Shown piece after piece: positions 8,492 to 19,937 of a stretch of 64,000 nucleotides of DNA. Within the stretch, counting starts at the first letter, position 1. Each line of letters starts with the position of its first letter. The notes beneath the pieces were generated by a model. It made no database searches. It was not told the origin of the DNA and worked only from the letters and a program-made list of their open reading frames with translations. Both the position numbers and the translations under genes were made by a program. Origin of the DNA: Rhizobium sp. Root708 (lineage in GTDB: Bacteria > Pseudomonadota > Alphaproteobacteria > Rhizobiales > Rhizobiaceae); the NCBI RefSeq assembly GCF_001429725.1, contig NZ_LMHV01000001.1, positions 186,001 to 250,000 on the forward strand. Direction: 5' to 3'.

Positions 8492-9018
8492 AGAGGAAAG
8501 ATCTCTTCCGTCAGATACGGCCCGCCTCCGACGGAATCCCGCGAGGAGAGAAGCACGAAACGCGGCACGGTAAACTGCGTCGTCTGGAAATTCCCGCGAC
8601 CCGCGAGATAGTGGACGACATCATCGACACGCGCCGACTTCATTCGCGCCAATGTGACGTGCGGCATGAACTTGCGTGGATCCGGGGGAAGCCCGATCCG
8701 CTGGCAAATGCGTTCGATTTCGGCCTGCAAAGCGTTCATTTCCGGGGAAGGAGAAACCCCTGCCCACACCGAATGCGGCTTCTTGGAACCGAATGATCCG
8801 ATCCCATCCAGCCGAATTTGAAATTCGGGGCGATCGATGCGATCGAGACGGTCGACAACCTCATCTGCGGTCCGGCCATCGACATCGCCGATGAAGCGTA
8901 ACGTGATGTGATAGTTCTCGACGTCGATCCAGCGAGCACCAGGGAGACCACCGCGCAACAAAGAGAGGCTCATCGCCGCATTACGCGGAATTTCGAGGGC
9001 GGTAAACAGTCTCGGCAT
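8425..9018 (-). CDS. thpR: RNA 2',3'-cyclic phosphodiesterase ThpR (2H phosphoesterase)
   Basis: A 197-residue 2H-family protein with both HxTx motifs: HITL (about residue 40) and HVTL (about residue 125). Members open 2',3'-cyclic phosphates to 2'-phosphates and can ligate tRNA half molecules in vitro. I chose ATG 9018 (MPRLFTALEIP), which follows a GGGGAG ribosome-binding site; an ATG at 9063 is less well placed. The last 22 codons overlap the 3' end of the tyrosine phosphatase gene on the other strand. Confidence 0.9.
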   Translation of the reverse strand: MPRLFTALEIPRNAAMSLSLLRGGLPGARWIDVENYHITLRFIGDVDGRTADEVVDRLDRIDRPEFQIRLDGIGSFGSKKPHSVWAGVSPSPEMNALQAEIERICQRIGLPPDPRKFMPHVTLARMKSARVDDVVHYLAGRGNFQTTQFTVPRFVLLSSRDSVGGGPYLTEEIFPLHEPLSAPSAASSFLQPVKSLA

Positions 9019-9086
9019 AACGAGCACTCCCCGAATCTTTTGCAGATGCTCACACGGAATCACGCATTGCCCACCCGCGCAAGTCC

Positions 9087-9731
9087 CTAATTCTTCACAG
9101 TAGAAATCGTTCCAATGAATTGCGTGATAGCCGGCTCCATCTTCTGAACCATCACATCGACGCCCTTGCTGTTCGGGTGCATACCATCCTCAAGCTTGAG
9201 GCCGGCATCAAGAACAACCCCGTCGAGGAAAAACGGATAGAGCGCAACACCATGTTTTCTGGCGAGTTTTTCATAAATTGGATTAAACCGGGCAGCATAG
9301 TCGCCGCCCATGTTCGGCGGCGCCATCATGCCGACGAGCAAGACGGCAATTCCGCGTTCCTTTAGCCGGGCAAGCATTTCATCCAGATTCTTTTCGCTCT
9401 GTTCCGGAGCGATCCCGCGCAGGGCATCGTTGGCGCCAAGCTCGAGAATCACCCCATCGGTACCGTCAGGAACCGACCAATCGATTCGCGCAAGCCCGCC
9501 GCTCGTGGTGTCGCCGGAGACGCCTGCGTTGGCAATCGTCACGTCCACGCCCTTCGCTTTCAACGCCGCCTGCATTTTCTCCGGAAAGCCATCGCCCGGC
9601 GGCAGTTGATACCCTGCCATCAGGCTGTCCCCGAAACCGACCAGGGCTATGGTTCGTGCATTAACGACTGTCGAGAACAGCAGGGCGGCTGCAATGACAG
9701 CGATGTGAAGGCCGGCAACTTTAAAACTCAT
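9087..9731 (-). CDS. Arylesterase / GDSL lipase, TesA-like
   Basis: A periplasmic SGNH hydrolase of 214 residues. A signal peptide precedes the block I motif GFGDSLMAGY (Ser nucleophile); block III LGANDALRG and block V DGMHPNSKG (catalytic Asp/His) are all present. Relatives such as E. coli TesA hydrolyse acyl esters and thioesters. Start taken at ATG 9731 (MSFKVAGLH), which gives a proper signal peptide; an upstream ATG at 9776 is open. It is divergent from the YbbA/YbbP-like transporter, the same partnership as tesA-ybbA-ybbP in E. coli. Confidence 0.92.
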   Translation of the reverse strand: MSFKVAGLHIAVIAAALLFSTVVNARTIALVGFGDSLMAGYQLPPGDGFPEKMQAALKAKGVDVTIANAGVSGDTTSGGLARIDWSVPDGTDGVILELGANDALRGIAPEQSEKNLDEMLARLKERGIAVLLVGMMAPPNMGGDYAARFNPIYEKLARKHGVALYPFFLDGVVLDAGLKLEDGMHPNSKGVDVMVQKMEPAITQFIGTISTVKN

Positions 9732-9795
9732 TCCGCTTTCCCTAGATTGGGCCGAAGACTGGCGTGCTATCCGCATCTATATAGGGCGAAGACTG

Positions 9796-10503
9796 TTGGC
9801 AAAAACCATCATCGAATTGAAGGAAGCGGATCTGACGCTCGGCAATGCGGCAGCCTCGGTCCACGTTCTCAAGGGCATAGATCTTACGATATCAGCTGGC
9901 GAATCCGTCGGCATCGTTGGTCCGTCCGGCTCCGGGAAGTCGACCTTGCTGATGGTGCTGGCGGGCCTGGAAAAACTGGACAGCGGCGAAATCAACATCA
10001 GCGATACGCCCCTTCACACGCTTACAGAAGATCAGGTCGCAGACTTCCGAGGACGCAATATCGGCATCGTGTTCCAGTCGTTTCATCTGATCGCCAACAT
10101 GACCGCGCTCGAAAATGTGGCCGTCCCGCTCGAGCTCGCCAATGTCGCCAACCCCTTCGAGATCGCGCGGCGCGAACTGAAATCCGTTGGCCTCGGTGAT
10201 CGTCTGAACCACTACCCCGGTCAGCTTTCCGGCGGCGAACAACAACGCGTGGCGATCGCCCGCGCGCTCGCCCCTTCGCCCGCCTTGCTGATTGCGGACG
10301 AGCCAACCGGAAATCTCGACGCCGATACCGGCCGCCAGATCGCTGACCTTCTTTTCGCCAAGCAGGCGGAGCGGGGGATGACCCTGCTTCTCGTGACCCA
10401 CGATCAGGCGCTTGCAAAGCGATGCTCTCGACAAATTCGCGTTCGGTCCGGCCAGATCGAGGGTGACAGCGCTGCCGTATCATCCGAAGCGGCCATCGCA
10501 TGA
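9796..10503 (+). CDS. ABC transporter ATP-binding protein, YbbA-like
   Basis: A 235-residue MacB/LolD-type ATPase. Walker A GPSGSGKST, Q-loop FQSFHL, signature LSGGEQQR and Walker B LLIADEPT are intact. The start codon is TTG; no ATG gives a full-length domain. It overlaps the following permease by 4 bp (ATGA), so the two form an exporter or lipid/lipoprotein-release type complex. In E. coli the equivalent pair lies beside tesA; its substrate is not firmly known. Confidence 0.92.
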   Translation: MAKTIIELKEADLTLGNAAASVHVLKGIDLTISAGESVGIVGPSGSGKSTLLMVLAGLEKLDSGEINISDTPLHTLTEDQVADFRGRNIGIVFQSFHLIANMTALENVAVPLELANVANPFEIARRELKSVGLGDRLNHYPGQLSGGEQQRVAIARALAPSPALLIADEPTGNLDADTGRQIADLLFAKQAERGMTLLLVTHDQALAKRCSRQIRVRSGQIEGDSAAVSSEAAIA

Positions 10504-13043
10504 CGCTGGTTACCCCGCGAATTTCGCTCGCTTTTCGTCTGGCTCTGCGTGAGCTGAGAGGAGGCCTGAGGGGCTTCTACATTTTCCTGGCCTGCATCGC
10601 ACTCGGCACGGGCGCGATTGCGGCGGTCAACTCGGTGTCCCAATCGATCACCGATACGATCGAGACGCGCGGCCAGGAAATTCTGGCTGGAGACGTTCGC
10701 TTCGAGCTCAACAATCGCGAGGCAACCGAACCGGAACTTGGCTTCCTGCAGGGACTGGGCAAGGTATCGGTCTCCACCGGTCTGCGTTCGATGGCCCGCA
10801 AGCCGGACGGATCGGACCAGGCGCTGGTCGAGGTAAAGGCCGTTGACGGCACCTATCCGCTCTACGGGAAATTCGAAGCAGAACCGAACTATCCCCTGCA
10901 TACCCTCCTGGCCGACCAAAACGGAACCTATGGCGCGGTTGCGGCCCCCTTGCTGCTTGACCGTCTCGGTCTCCGGCTTGGAGACGAAATTCTTCTCGGC
11001 AACGTGATCCTGAACATCACGGGCACCGTGAAGACGGAGCCGGACGCGGTTTCGGAAGGTTTTGGCTTCGCACCACGCCTCATTGTCAGCCGCAAGGCGC
11101 TGCAGGCGTCCGGTCTCATCCAGACGGGAAGCCTTGTCGAGCATGCCTACAAGATCCGGCTCGAGAACCGGGGCGATGTGGCCGGTATCCGCGACCGGGC
11201 AGCCAAGGAGTTTCCCTCCGCCGGCTGGTCGATCCGCACCAGCGATCGCGCCGCACCGTCGCTGACGGAAAACATCGAGCGTTTCTCCCAGTTTCTCACC
11301 CTCGTCGGGCTGACGGCGCTGATCGTCGGCGGTGTCGGCGTGGCGAACGCAGTCCGCGCATTTCTTGACGCGAAGCGAACGACCATCGCGACCTTCAAAT
11401 GCCTAGGCGCGCCTGCTGCCACGATCGTCCTGATCTATCTCTTCCAGATCGGCATCATCGCGCTTGGCGGCATTGCGATCGGCCTGGTGATCGGCGCGTT
11501 GGCGCCCATCATCGCCTCACAGTTCCTGGCGCAGTTCCTGCCCGTCTCGACCGCGCCGACCCTCTATCCGGTTGCGCTGGCGGTATCGGTTCTCTTCGGC
11601 GTCCTGACCACACTCGCATTCGCCATCATGCCGCTAGGCCATTCCCGCGAAATTCCAGCAACCGCACTCTTCCGCGAGCAGGGTTTCGAGGCGAAGGGGC
11701 TTCCCTCGTGGCCGTATGTGGTCCTGGCGGCAGCCTTCCTTGCCGCCTTGGCCGGCCTGGCAATCGCGACGGCCCACGACCGCTTGATCGCTCTCGTCTT
11801 CATCGGCGCCATTGCCTTCGCTTTCGTGGTGCTGCGAGCGGTCGCAGCCGGCATCGCATGGCTGGCAAAACGCAGTCCGCGGGTCAATTCGCCGGCGCTG
11901 CGGCTAGCGATCGGCAATATTCATCGGCCCGGCGCCCTGACGCCAGCCGTCGTGCTGTCGCTTGGCCTAGGCTTGGCACTGCTCGTGACCCTGACGCTGA
12001 TCGACGGCAACATGCGTCAGCAGCTGACAGGCCGCATGGCCGCGGGAGCCCCGAATTTCTTCTTCGTCGACATCCAGGGCGCGGAAGTAAAGCAGTTCCG
12101 TGAACTGGTCGCGAAACAGGCGCCGGAGGGCAAGCTTGTCGAGGTGCCGATGCTGCGCGGCCGCATCCTTGCCTTCAACGGGCAGGACGTGGCAAAAATG
12201 AAAGTCCCACCGGCCGGACAATGGGTTCTTCGCGGTGATCGCGGCATTACCTACTCGGAGACCCTCCCGGAAAACGCATCGCTGACCGATGGAACGTGGT
12301 GGCCGAAGGACTACAGCGGCGAACCGCTCGTATCCTTCTCGGCGGAAGAGGCCAAGGAACTCGGGGTGAAGATCGGCGACAGTGTCACCGTCAATGTCCT
12401 CGGCCGCAACATCTCGGCCAAGATCGCCAACCTGCGCAAGGTCGAATGGGAATCGCTCTCGATCAATTTCGTCATGGTGTTCTCGCCGAACACCTTCCGG
12501 GGCGCACCGCATGCCTGGCTTGCAACCCTGACCGACCCGACCGCGACTGCGTCCGAGGAGGCTGCGATCCTCAAGTCGGTGACCAACACCTACCCAACGA
12601 TTACCAGCGTCCGCGTCAAGGACGCGATCGATATCGTCAATACGCTGGTTGCGCAGCTGGCGACCGCTATCCGTGCCGCCGCCTCGGTGGCCCTGATCGC
12701 GTCCGTTCTCGTGCTGGCCGGTGCGCTGGCCGCCGGAAACCGGGCGCGAACCCATGACGCCGTGGTGCTGAAGACATTGGGCGCAACAAGAAAAATGCTT
12801 ATCCGCGCATTCTGCTACGAATATCTGATCCTCGGTGCAGCAACCGCCATCTTCGCCCTGTTCGCAGGTGGCATCGCGGCCTGGTTCATCGTCGCCCGCA
12901 TCATGCGGATACCGTCACACTTCCTCCCCGCCGTCGCCGGCAGCACGCTTGTCGTGGCTCTGGTGCTGACGGTTGGCATCGGCCTGATCGGAACGTGGCG
13001 AATTCTCGGGCAGAAAGCCGCACCCGTTTTGCGTGAACTTTGA
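10500..13043 (+). CDS. ABC transporter permease with two FtsX domains, YbbP-like
   Basis: An 847-residue membrane protein with an N-terminal segment (about residues 20-45), a large periplasmic domain, a three-helix FtsX block near residues 265-400, further central helices near 410-510, a second periplasmic domain and a C-terminal FtsX block (about 735-840). This double-FtsX layout is that of E. coli YbbP. With the coupled YbbA-like ATPase it probably works as a mechanotransmission-type ABC system rather than a classical pump. Substrate unknown. Confidence 0.92.
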   Translation: MTLVTPRISLAFRLALRELRGGLRGFYIFLACIALGTGAIAAVNSVSQSITDTIETRGQEILAGDVRFELNNREATEPELGFLQGLGKVSVSTGLRSMARKPDGSDQALVEVKAVDGTYPLYGKFEAEPNYPLHTLLADQNGTYGAVAAPLLLDRLGLRLGDEILLGNVILNITGTVKTEPDAVSEGFGFAPRLIVSRKALQASGLIQTGSLVEHAYKIRLENRGDVAGIRDRAAKEFPSAGWSIRTSDRAAPSLTENIERFSQFLTLVGLTALIVGGVGVANAVRAFLDAKRTTIATFKCLGAPAATIVLIYLFQIGIIALGGIAIGLVIGALAPIIASQFLAQFLPVSTAPTLYPVALAVSVLFGVLTTLAFAIMPLGHSREIPATALFREQGFEAKGLPSWPYVVLAAAFLAALAGLAIATAHDRLIALVFIGAIAFAFVVLRAVAAGIAWLAKRSPRVNSPALRLAIGNIHRPGALTPAVVLSLGLGLALLVTLTLIDGNMRQQLTGRMAAGAPNFFFVDIQGAEVKQFRELVAKQAPEGKLVEVPMLRGRILAFNGQDVAKMKVPPAGQWVLRGDRGITYSETLPENASLTDGTWWPKDYSGEPLVSFSAEEAKELGVKIGDSVTVNVLGRNISAKIANLRKVEWESLSINFVMVFSPNTFRGAPHAWLATLTDPTATASEEAAILKSVTNTYPTITSVRVKDAIDIVNTLVAQLATAIRAAASVALIASVLVLAGALAAGNRARTHDAVVLKTLGATRKMLIRAFCYEYLILGAATAIFALFAGGIAAWFIVARIMRIPSHFLPAVAGSTLVVALVLTVGIGLIGTWRILGQKAAPVLREL

Positions 13044-13112
13044 CGATGGTTCGCAGCCGGATTTCGCTTCACCTTACTGCGATTTAACCTGATCGGCGGT
13101 TGTAAGGCTCTT

Positions 13113-13190
13113 GTTTGCTGCAGGCGAAAGCCTCATATTGCTCAGTAGGCATGCTGGAGCTCCGCAGCGGCGCCCGGGTCGAGAACCCGA
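13113..13190 (+). ncRNA. Structured leader RNA upstream of the BI-1/YbhL gene (ybhL motif candidate)
   Basis: The untranslated region before the BI-1 gene holds a compact fold: GCTGC (13117-13121) pairs with GCAGC (13164-13168), enclosing a perfect AGGC-GAAA-GCCT tetraloop hairpin (13122-13133), followed by CGGGT-CGAGA-ACCCG (13175-13189). A conserved ybhL RNA motif was described computationally in Rhizobiales upstream of exactly this gene family; I match it on position and structure, not by a covariance search. It ends about 35 nt before the start codon, so it may control translation. Confidence 0.6.
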
Positions 13191-13225
13191 CACCGTTTTC
13201 CAATCGGAGCTGTCAAGAGGAAACT

Positions 13226-13954
13226 ATGGCTGACCTACGTAACTACCAAAGCCGCGCACAAACCGGCGAGATGATCGACCAGGGCCTGCGCGCCTACATG
13301 ATCAAGGTTTACAACCTGATGGCGCTCGGTTTGGCGATCACCGGTTTGGCCGCCTACTTCGCCTTTACATTCGCCGTCTCCGACGGACAGCTGACCGCGT
13401 TTGGCGCAGCGCTCTACACGAGCCCGCTGAAGTGGGTCGTTATTTTCGCACCGCTGGCGATGGTCTTCTTCCTGAGCTTCAGGATCAATAGCATGAGCGT
13501 ATCCGCTGCGCAGACGACCTTCTGGGTCTATGCCGCACTTGTCGGATTGTCGCTCTCCTCGGTGTTCATGATCTACACGGGCCAGAGCGTTGTACAGACG
13601 TTCTTCGTGACAGCGGCCTCGTTCGGTGCCCTGTCGCTCTACGGCTACACCACCAAGCGTGATCTGTCGGCGATGGGCTCGTTCCTGATGATGGGTCTTT
13701 TCGGCCTGATCATCGCGTCGGTCGTCAACATCTTCCTGGCCTCGTCGGCCGTGCAGTTTGCGATCTCGGTCATCGGCGTCCTGATTTTCTCGGGTCTGAC
13801 CGCCTACGACACGCAGCGCATCAAGGACATGTACTACGAAGCCGACAGCGCGACCGTCGCTGGCCGCAAGGCGATCATGGGCGCGCTGACGCTCTACCTC
13901 GACTTCATCAACCTGTTCATGTTCCTTCTGCAGTTCATGGGCGACCGCAAGTAA
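13226..13954 (+). CDS. Bax inhibitor-1/YccA (YbhL) family membrane protein
   Basis: A 242-residue inner-membrane protein with seven hydrophobic segments, starting with MADLRNYQSRA after an AGAGGAAA ribosome-binding site. The C-terminal YDTQRIKDMYY segment carries the conserved Asp region linked to calcium/proton permeation in the bacterial homologue YetJ. Physiological role in proteobacteria is poorly defined. An in-frame ATG at 13115 would run through the structured leader and is rejected. A clear terminator follows. Confidence 0.93.
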   Translation: MADLRNYQSRAQTGEMIDQGLRAYMIKVYNLMALGLAITGLAAYFAFTFAVSDGQLTAFGAALYTSPLKWVVIFAPLAMVFFLSFRINSMSVSAAQTTFWVYAALVGLSLSSVFMIYTGQSVVQTFFVTAASFGALSLYGYTTKRDLSAMGSFLMMGLFGLIIASVVNIFLASSAVQFAISVIGVLIFSGLTAYDTQRIKDMYYEADSATVAGRKAIMGALTLYLDFINLFMFLLQFMGDRK

Positions 13955-13973
13955 CGCGGGCTCACCAATACGG

Positions 13974-14000
13974 AAAGGCGGCTTCGGCCGCCTTTTTTGT
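13974..14000 (+). terminator. Intrinsic terminator after the BI-1 gene
   Basis: AAAGGCGGC-TTCG-GCCGCCTTT, a 9 bp stem with a UUCG tetraloop, followed by TTTGTT. It starts 20 bp after the stop codon. Confidence 0.92.
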
Positions 14001-14061
14001 TTGAACGGCAACCCCGAGAGTGCTTTGTGGACGCTCCGTCTTCTCAGCTCCGGTCCACCGA

Positions 14062-14619
14062 ATGCCAATCCTCCTTCGCGACGCCTCTCCCTCCGATCTA
14101 GAATCCATCACCGCGATCTATCGGGAATCCGTCTTGAACGGCGTCGCAAGCTACGAGATCGCGCCGCCTGAAGTGACGGACATGGCTGCACGCTTCTCCG
14201 CCATCACCGGCCAGGGTTATCCGTATATCGCAGCCGTGGACGACGAGAATCGGTTGCTGGGCTATGCCTATGCATCGGCCTTCCGCACCAGACCAGCCTA
14301 CCGGTGGATGGTGGAGGACTCGATCTATCTGGGGCCTGAGGCCCGAGGAAAAGGCATAGGGAGGCTGCTCTTGCATGAGTTGATCGAACGCTGCATCGCG
14401 CTCGGTTTCCGGCAGATGGCCGCTGTCATCGGAGGCGCTCACCCCGCGTCCATCGCGCTACATCGCAGCGCGGGCTTCGAAGAAACAGGCCGCCTGAAGG
14501 GAACCGGATACAAGCACGGCAAGTGGCTGGATACGATGATCATGCAGCGAGCGCTCGGCGACGGAAACTCGACCGACCCTGATCCGACGACCTACCCCGG
14601 AACGCTTTTCAACAGTTGA
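14062..14619 (+). CDS. GNAT N-acetyltransferase, phosphinothricin acetyltransferase-like
   Basis: A 185-residue GNAT enzyme resembling Pat/Bar/YncA proteins. The acetyl-CoA loop is in YLGPEARGKGIGRLLL (R/Q-x-x-G-x-G/A), with the family's N-terminal ITAIYRESVLNGVASYE and the C-terminal GFEETGRLKGTGYKHGKWLDT. Such proteins acetylate phosphinothricin or methionine sulfone/sulfoximine; the true substrate here is not determined. ATG 14062 (MPILLRDAS) is preferred to a GTG at 14020. Confidence 0.9.
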   Translation: MPILLRDASPSDLESITAIYRESVLNGVASYEIAPPEVTDMAARFSAITGQGYPYIAAVDDENRLLGYAYASAFRTRPAYRWMVEDSIYLGPEARGKGIGRLLLHELIERCIALGFRQMAAVIGGAHPASIALHRSAGFEETGRLKGTGYKHGKWLDTMIMQRALGDGNSTDPDPTTYPGTLFNS

Positions 14620-14625
14620 CCGGCG

Positions 14626-15027
14626 TCACTTCTCGACAAGTTTCAGCGTCTTGTTGAAGACCTTGAGAACCTGCTGCAGTTCGTGTCCACGCTTGAGGAT
14701 GACACCGCTCGTATTGATCACCGAGAACGCGCCCTGCTTAGCGGCGAGCTTCGGGTTTTTCTCGATGCGGAAGAGGGGCATTTCGCCAGAGCGTTTGAAA
14801 ACGGAAAAGACAGCCCGGTCCTTCAGATGGTCGATGGCGTAGTCCCGCCATTCCCCCTCGCCGACCATCCGCCCGTAGATCCACAAGATCGCATCGAGTT
14901 CCCGGCGGTGAAACGTGACTGGAAGCGGATCCTGGCTCTGCCTGTAGTCCTTGAGATCCACGACGCTGGACGAACTGTTGTCGGCGGCTCGGATCTCCCC
15001 CGGCCGCAAATCCGGCTGATCTGTCAT
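14626..15027 (-). CDS. DUF2794 protein
   Basis: A 133-residue protein of a family restricted, as far as I know, to alphaproteobacteria. Recognisable features are the FHRRELDAILWIYGRMV helix, WRDYAIDHLKDRAVFSVF and the C-terminal FNKTLKLVEK. No catalytic motif or membrane segment is visible and the function is unknown. I start at ATG 15027 (MTDQPDLRPG); an upstream ATG at 15129 gives an unusual Cys-rich extension and is rejected. Confidence 0.85.
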   Translation of the reverse strand: MTDQPDLRPGEIRAADNSSSSVVDLKDYRQSQDPLPVTFHRRELDAILWIYGRMVGEGEWRDYAIDHLKDRAVFSVFKRSGEMPLFRIEKNPKLAAKQGAFSVINTSGVILKRGHELQQVLKVFNKTLKLVEK

Positions 15028-15370
15028 CAGTCTCCAAAGGCCTCTGTTCGTGACAGGTGAATGACAGTTTGCCTCAGCGTTTACAAATTGCAAGCGGGCG
15101 CTCGCGCACATTAAGCATACTCTGTGCAATCTCCCCCGCGCCGCAATTCAGTCAAAACAGCGCCTCATTTGCAATAGAAATTCGCTCCCAATCGAGCTGC
15201 GGGTTCGTCTGAGTCCGATGCAAGAAGATTTGCGCACCCCACTGGGTAGCAAATCGCGAGTTTGGCGCCAGCGCGCCAAAGGGCCCGGCTGACCGTATCG
15301 ACCTTAACCCCAGCCCCGAATACGATCAGCCGGGCCACCCCGGTTTCCATCTGCAACGCAGATGAAACTA
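15028..15370. other. 343 bp intergenic region
   Basis: This region lies upstream of the DUF2794 gene and downstream of DUF1223, both on the minus strand, so it should hold the DUF2794 promoter. The only notable content is a short minus-strand frame at 15165-15350, listed separately with low confidence. No hairpin with a T-run was found. Confidence 0.4.
15165..15350 (-). CDS. Possible 61-residue small protein
   Basis: From ATG 15350 the frame encodes METGVARLIVFGAGVKVDTV and continues to end in ARLGANFYCK. It is soluble-looking, without a recognisable domain. No ribosome-binding site precedes the ATG and the frame continues open upstream into the DUF1223 gene, so it may be an accidental frame in GC-rich DNA. 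It is kept only because it fills an otherwise empty stretch. Confidence 0.2.
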   Translation of the reverse strand: METGVARLIVFGAGVKVDTVSRALWRAGAKLAICYPVGCANLLASDSDEPAARLGANFYCK

Positions 15371-16108
15371 TCAGATGTTCTTGCCCGCCATGATGACGGT
15401 TGCGCCCAGAATTGCTGAAGGCGTCCCATCCGCCGTCGATGTCTGAAGCAGAATCGCACAGCCCTCCAAATCGGGCTTCTGCAGGACGTTGGCAGGCAGC
15501 GTCAAGCTCGTTTCCTTGCCATCCCACATGCCGACCGTTTCGACATCGGAGACGCTGCGGAGATAGGCGATCTGTTGGCCGCCATTCTCGCCCTTCTCGA
15601 CATTGATCGTCTTTTCGTGATCGAAATAGACCATCACCACATTAGCCTTGCCCGGACCACCGCCGATCTTGATCTCGAGCTCGTCTCCGTTGACGCGCGC
15701 CTTGATCGGAACCGTGAGCCCTTTGCCATCGCTGGCATACGAATCAATCTTGCCGGCAATGCCATTGAGATCGGCACCGGCGACATGGTCCCGGCCGTTG
15801 ACGATCACCTGCGGCGTGTAGACGTTGCTGCGGCCCATGCTGCGCGCATAGCCATATTGACGCTCGGTGTTCTCCTTGGAGCTCAGCGTATCGGCCCAGC
15901 CAAGGTAGTTCCAGTAGTCGACATGGTATGCGAGAGCGATCACATCGCCCCGTTCAACGAGCTTGCGAAACGCGGCATCGGCGGGGGGACAGGAAGCGCA
16001 GCCTTGGGACGTGAAAAGCTCGACGACGCCCTTGGGAGCTTCCTGCGCAAAAAGCGGGCTCGCCATAGCGACCACTGCAACCAGCGAAATCATCAACCGC
16101 GCGCGCAT
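15371..16108 (-). CDS. DUF1223 exported thioredoxin-fold protein
   Basis: A 245-residue periplasmic protein: signal peptide ending LFA-QEA (about residue 22), then VELFTSQGCASCPPAD with a CxxC motif at the position of a thioredoxin active site, and the family segments AYHVDYWNYLGW and YTPQVIVNGRDH. DUF1223 proteins are common in alphaproteobacteria and presumed to be redox-active; the substrate is unknown. It lies downstream of acnA but a terminator separates them. Confidence 0.9.
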   Translation of the reverse strand: MRARLMISLVAVVAMASPLFAQEAPKGVVELFTSQGCASCPPADAAFRKLVERGDVIALAYHVDYWNYLGWADTLSSKENTERQYGYARSMGRSNVYTPQVIVNGRDHVAGADLNGIAGKIDSYASDGKGLTVPIKARVNGDELEIKIGGGPGKANVVMVYFDHEKTINVEKGENGGQQIAYLRSVSDVETVGMWDGKETSLTLPANVLQKPDLEGCAILLQTSTADGTPSAILGATVIMAGKNI

Positions 16109-16280
16109 TCAACTTTACCTTTTCTTCAGCGCCGACGGCCTCGCGAGGTCGGCTCCGACTATTGATCGTAGAGATAGTCGCTGCGGCCGGAAACGGAAAG
16201 TCACGAAGGGGTGAGACGCGGCTTCTCGGCTGACGAGCAAAACACATCGTCGTGACCTGCCGCGAAAGGCCCCTTTGAAC

Positions 16281-16315
16281 AAACAAAAAACCGCCGGAAA
16301 TCTCTTTCCGGCGGT
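16281..16315 (-). terminator. Intrinsic terminator of acnA
   Basis: Read on the minus strand: ACCGCCGGAAA-GAGA-TTTCCGGCGGT followed by TTTTTGTTTG. It is an 11 bp stem beginning about 25 bp past the acnA stop. Confidence 0.93.
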
Positions 16316-16340
16316 CATTCTCATGGAAGTCCGTTAAAAA

Positions 16341-19031
<2,691 letters not shown>

Positions 19032-19259
19032 GAGAGACCCCGTTTCTGATCGCGAACACAATTGTGCGGACGCCTATGCACTAAAGGCACATCAGGATGC
19101 GGGTACGGCCATTTCCGCGGTCCGCACATGAAGTCAGACCTCATGTTCGGCGCTAGGATGAAATTCACGCCGACCGCTGGCGTGGTTAGGGACATATAGA
19201 TAGTTTCAGGGAAAGGTGCCAGAGAGTGCGTGGCCCATTTCGGATTTTTTTGCATTGCG

Positions 19260-19937
19260 ATGACTCAAAAATTAAACCTCTCAAACGTCTTCTCTCTCGA
19301 GGCAACCAATCTGTCCGCCCTCCGCGGGGAAGACCTGATTTTCGCGGGTGTATCCTTCCGCCTGACGTCAGGCGAAGCACTGGTTTTGACGGGCAAGAAC
19401 GGCTCCGGAAAGTCGACTTTGCTGCGTGTCGTCGCCGGCCTTCTACAGCAAGAAAGGGGCTCGGTGAGTTTCACGGACTCACACGGCAGCGTTCATCCGC
19501 GCGTCGGTGAAATCAGCCATTACCTCGGACACCGCAATGCAATGAAAAGCGAGCTGACGGTCGCCGAGAACCTCGACTTCTGGCGCCGCTTTCTCGGAGA
19601 CACGTACGATACGCCCGCGCTTTCCATCGACGACGCCGCCGAGGCCGTAGGACTTGGCGGGATCACCCACCTCCCCTTCGGCTATCTCTCGGCCGGCCAG
19701 CAAAGGCGCTTTGCCTTCGCCAAGCTGCTTGTCGCCTATCGACCGGTGTGGATCCTCGACGAGCCGACAGCAGCGCTGGACACAAGTGGCGACCGCCTCT
19801 TTGCCAACCTGATAGAGGCCCATCGCCAAAAGGGCGGGATCGTGCTTGCAGCGACCCATCAGCCACTCGGCCTGGAAGACGCGCAGGAATTACGGATGGC
19901 TGGATTTGCTCACTCCGGACCGGGAGTTTGGGCATGA
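19260..19937 (+). CDS. ccmA: Haem exporter ATP-binding protein CcmA
   Basis: A 225-residue ABC ATPase of the cytochrome c maturation system I. Walker A GKNGSGKST, the LSAGQQRR signature and ILDEPTAALD Walker B are clear. CcmA powers release of holo-CcmE from the CcmABCD complex. ATG 19260 (MTQKLNLSN) is chosen; a GTG at 19230 could add ten residues. It is the first gene of ccmABCDG, which is divergent from acnA and coupled to ccmB by an ATGA overlap. Confidence 0.94.
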   Translation: MTQKLNLSNVFSLEATNLSALRGEDLIFAGVSFRLTSGEALVLTGKNGSGKSTLLRVVAGLLQQERGSVSFTDSHGSVHPRVGEISHYLGHRNAMKSELTVAENLDFWRRFLGDTYDTPALSIDDAAEAVGLGGITHLPFGYLSAGQQRRFAFAKLLVAYRPVWILDEPTAALDTSGDRLFANLIEAHRQKGGIVLAATHQPLGLEDAQELRMAGFAHSGPGVWA

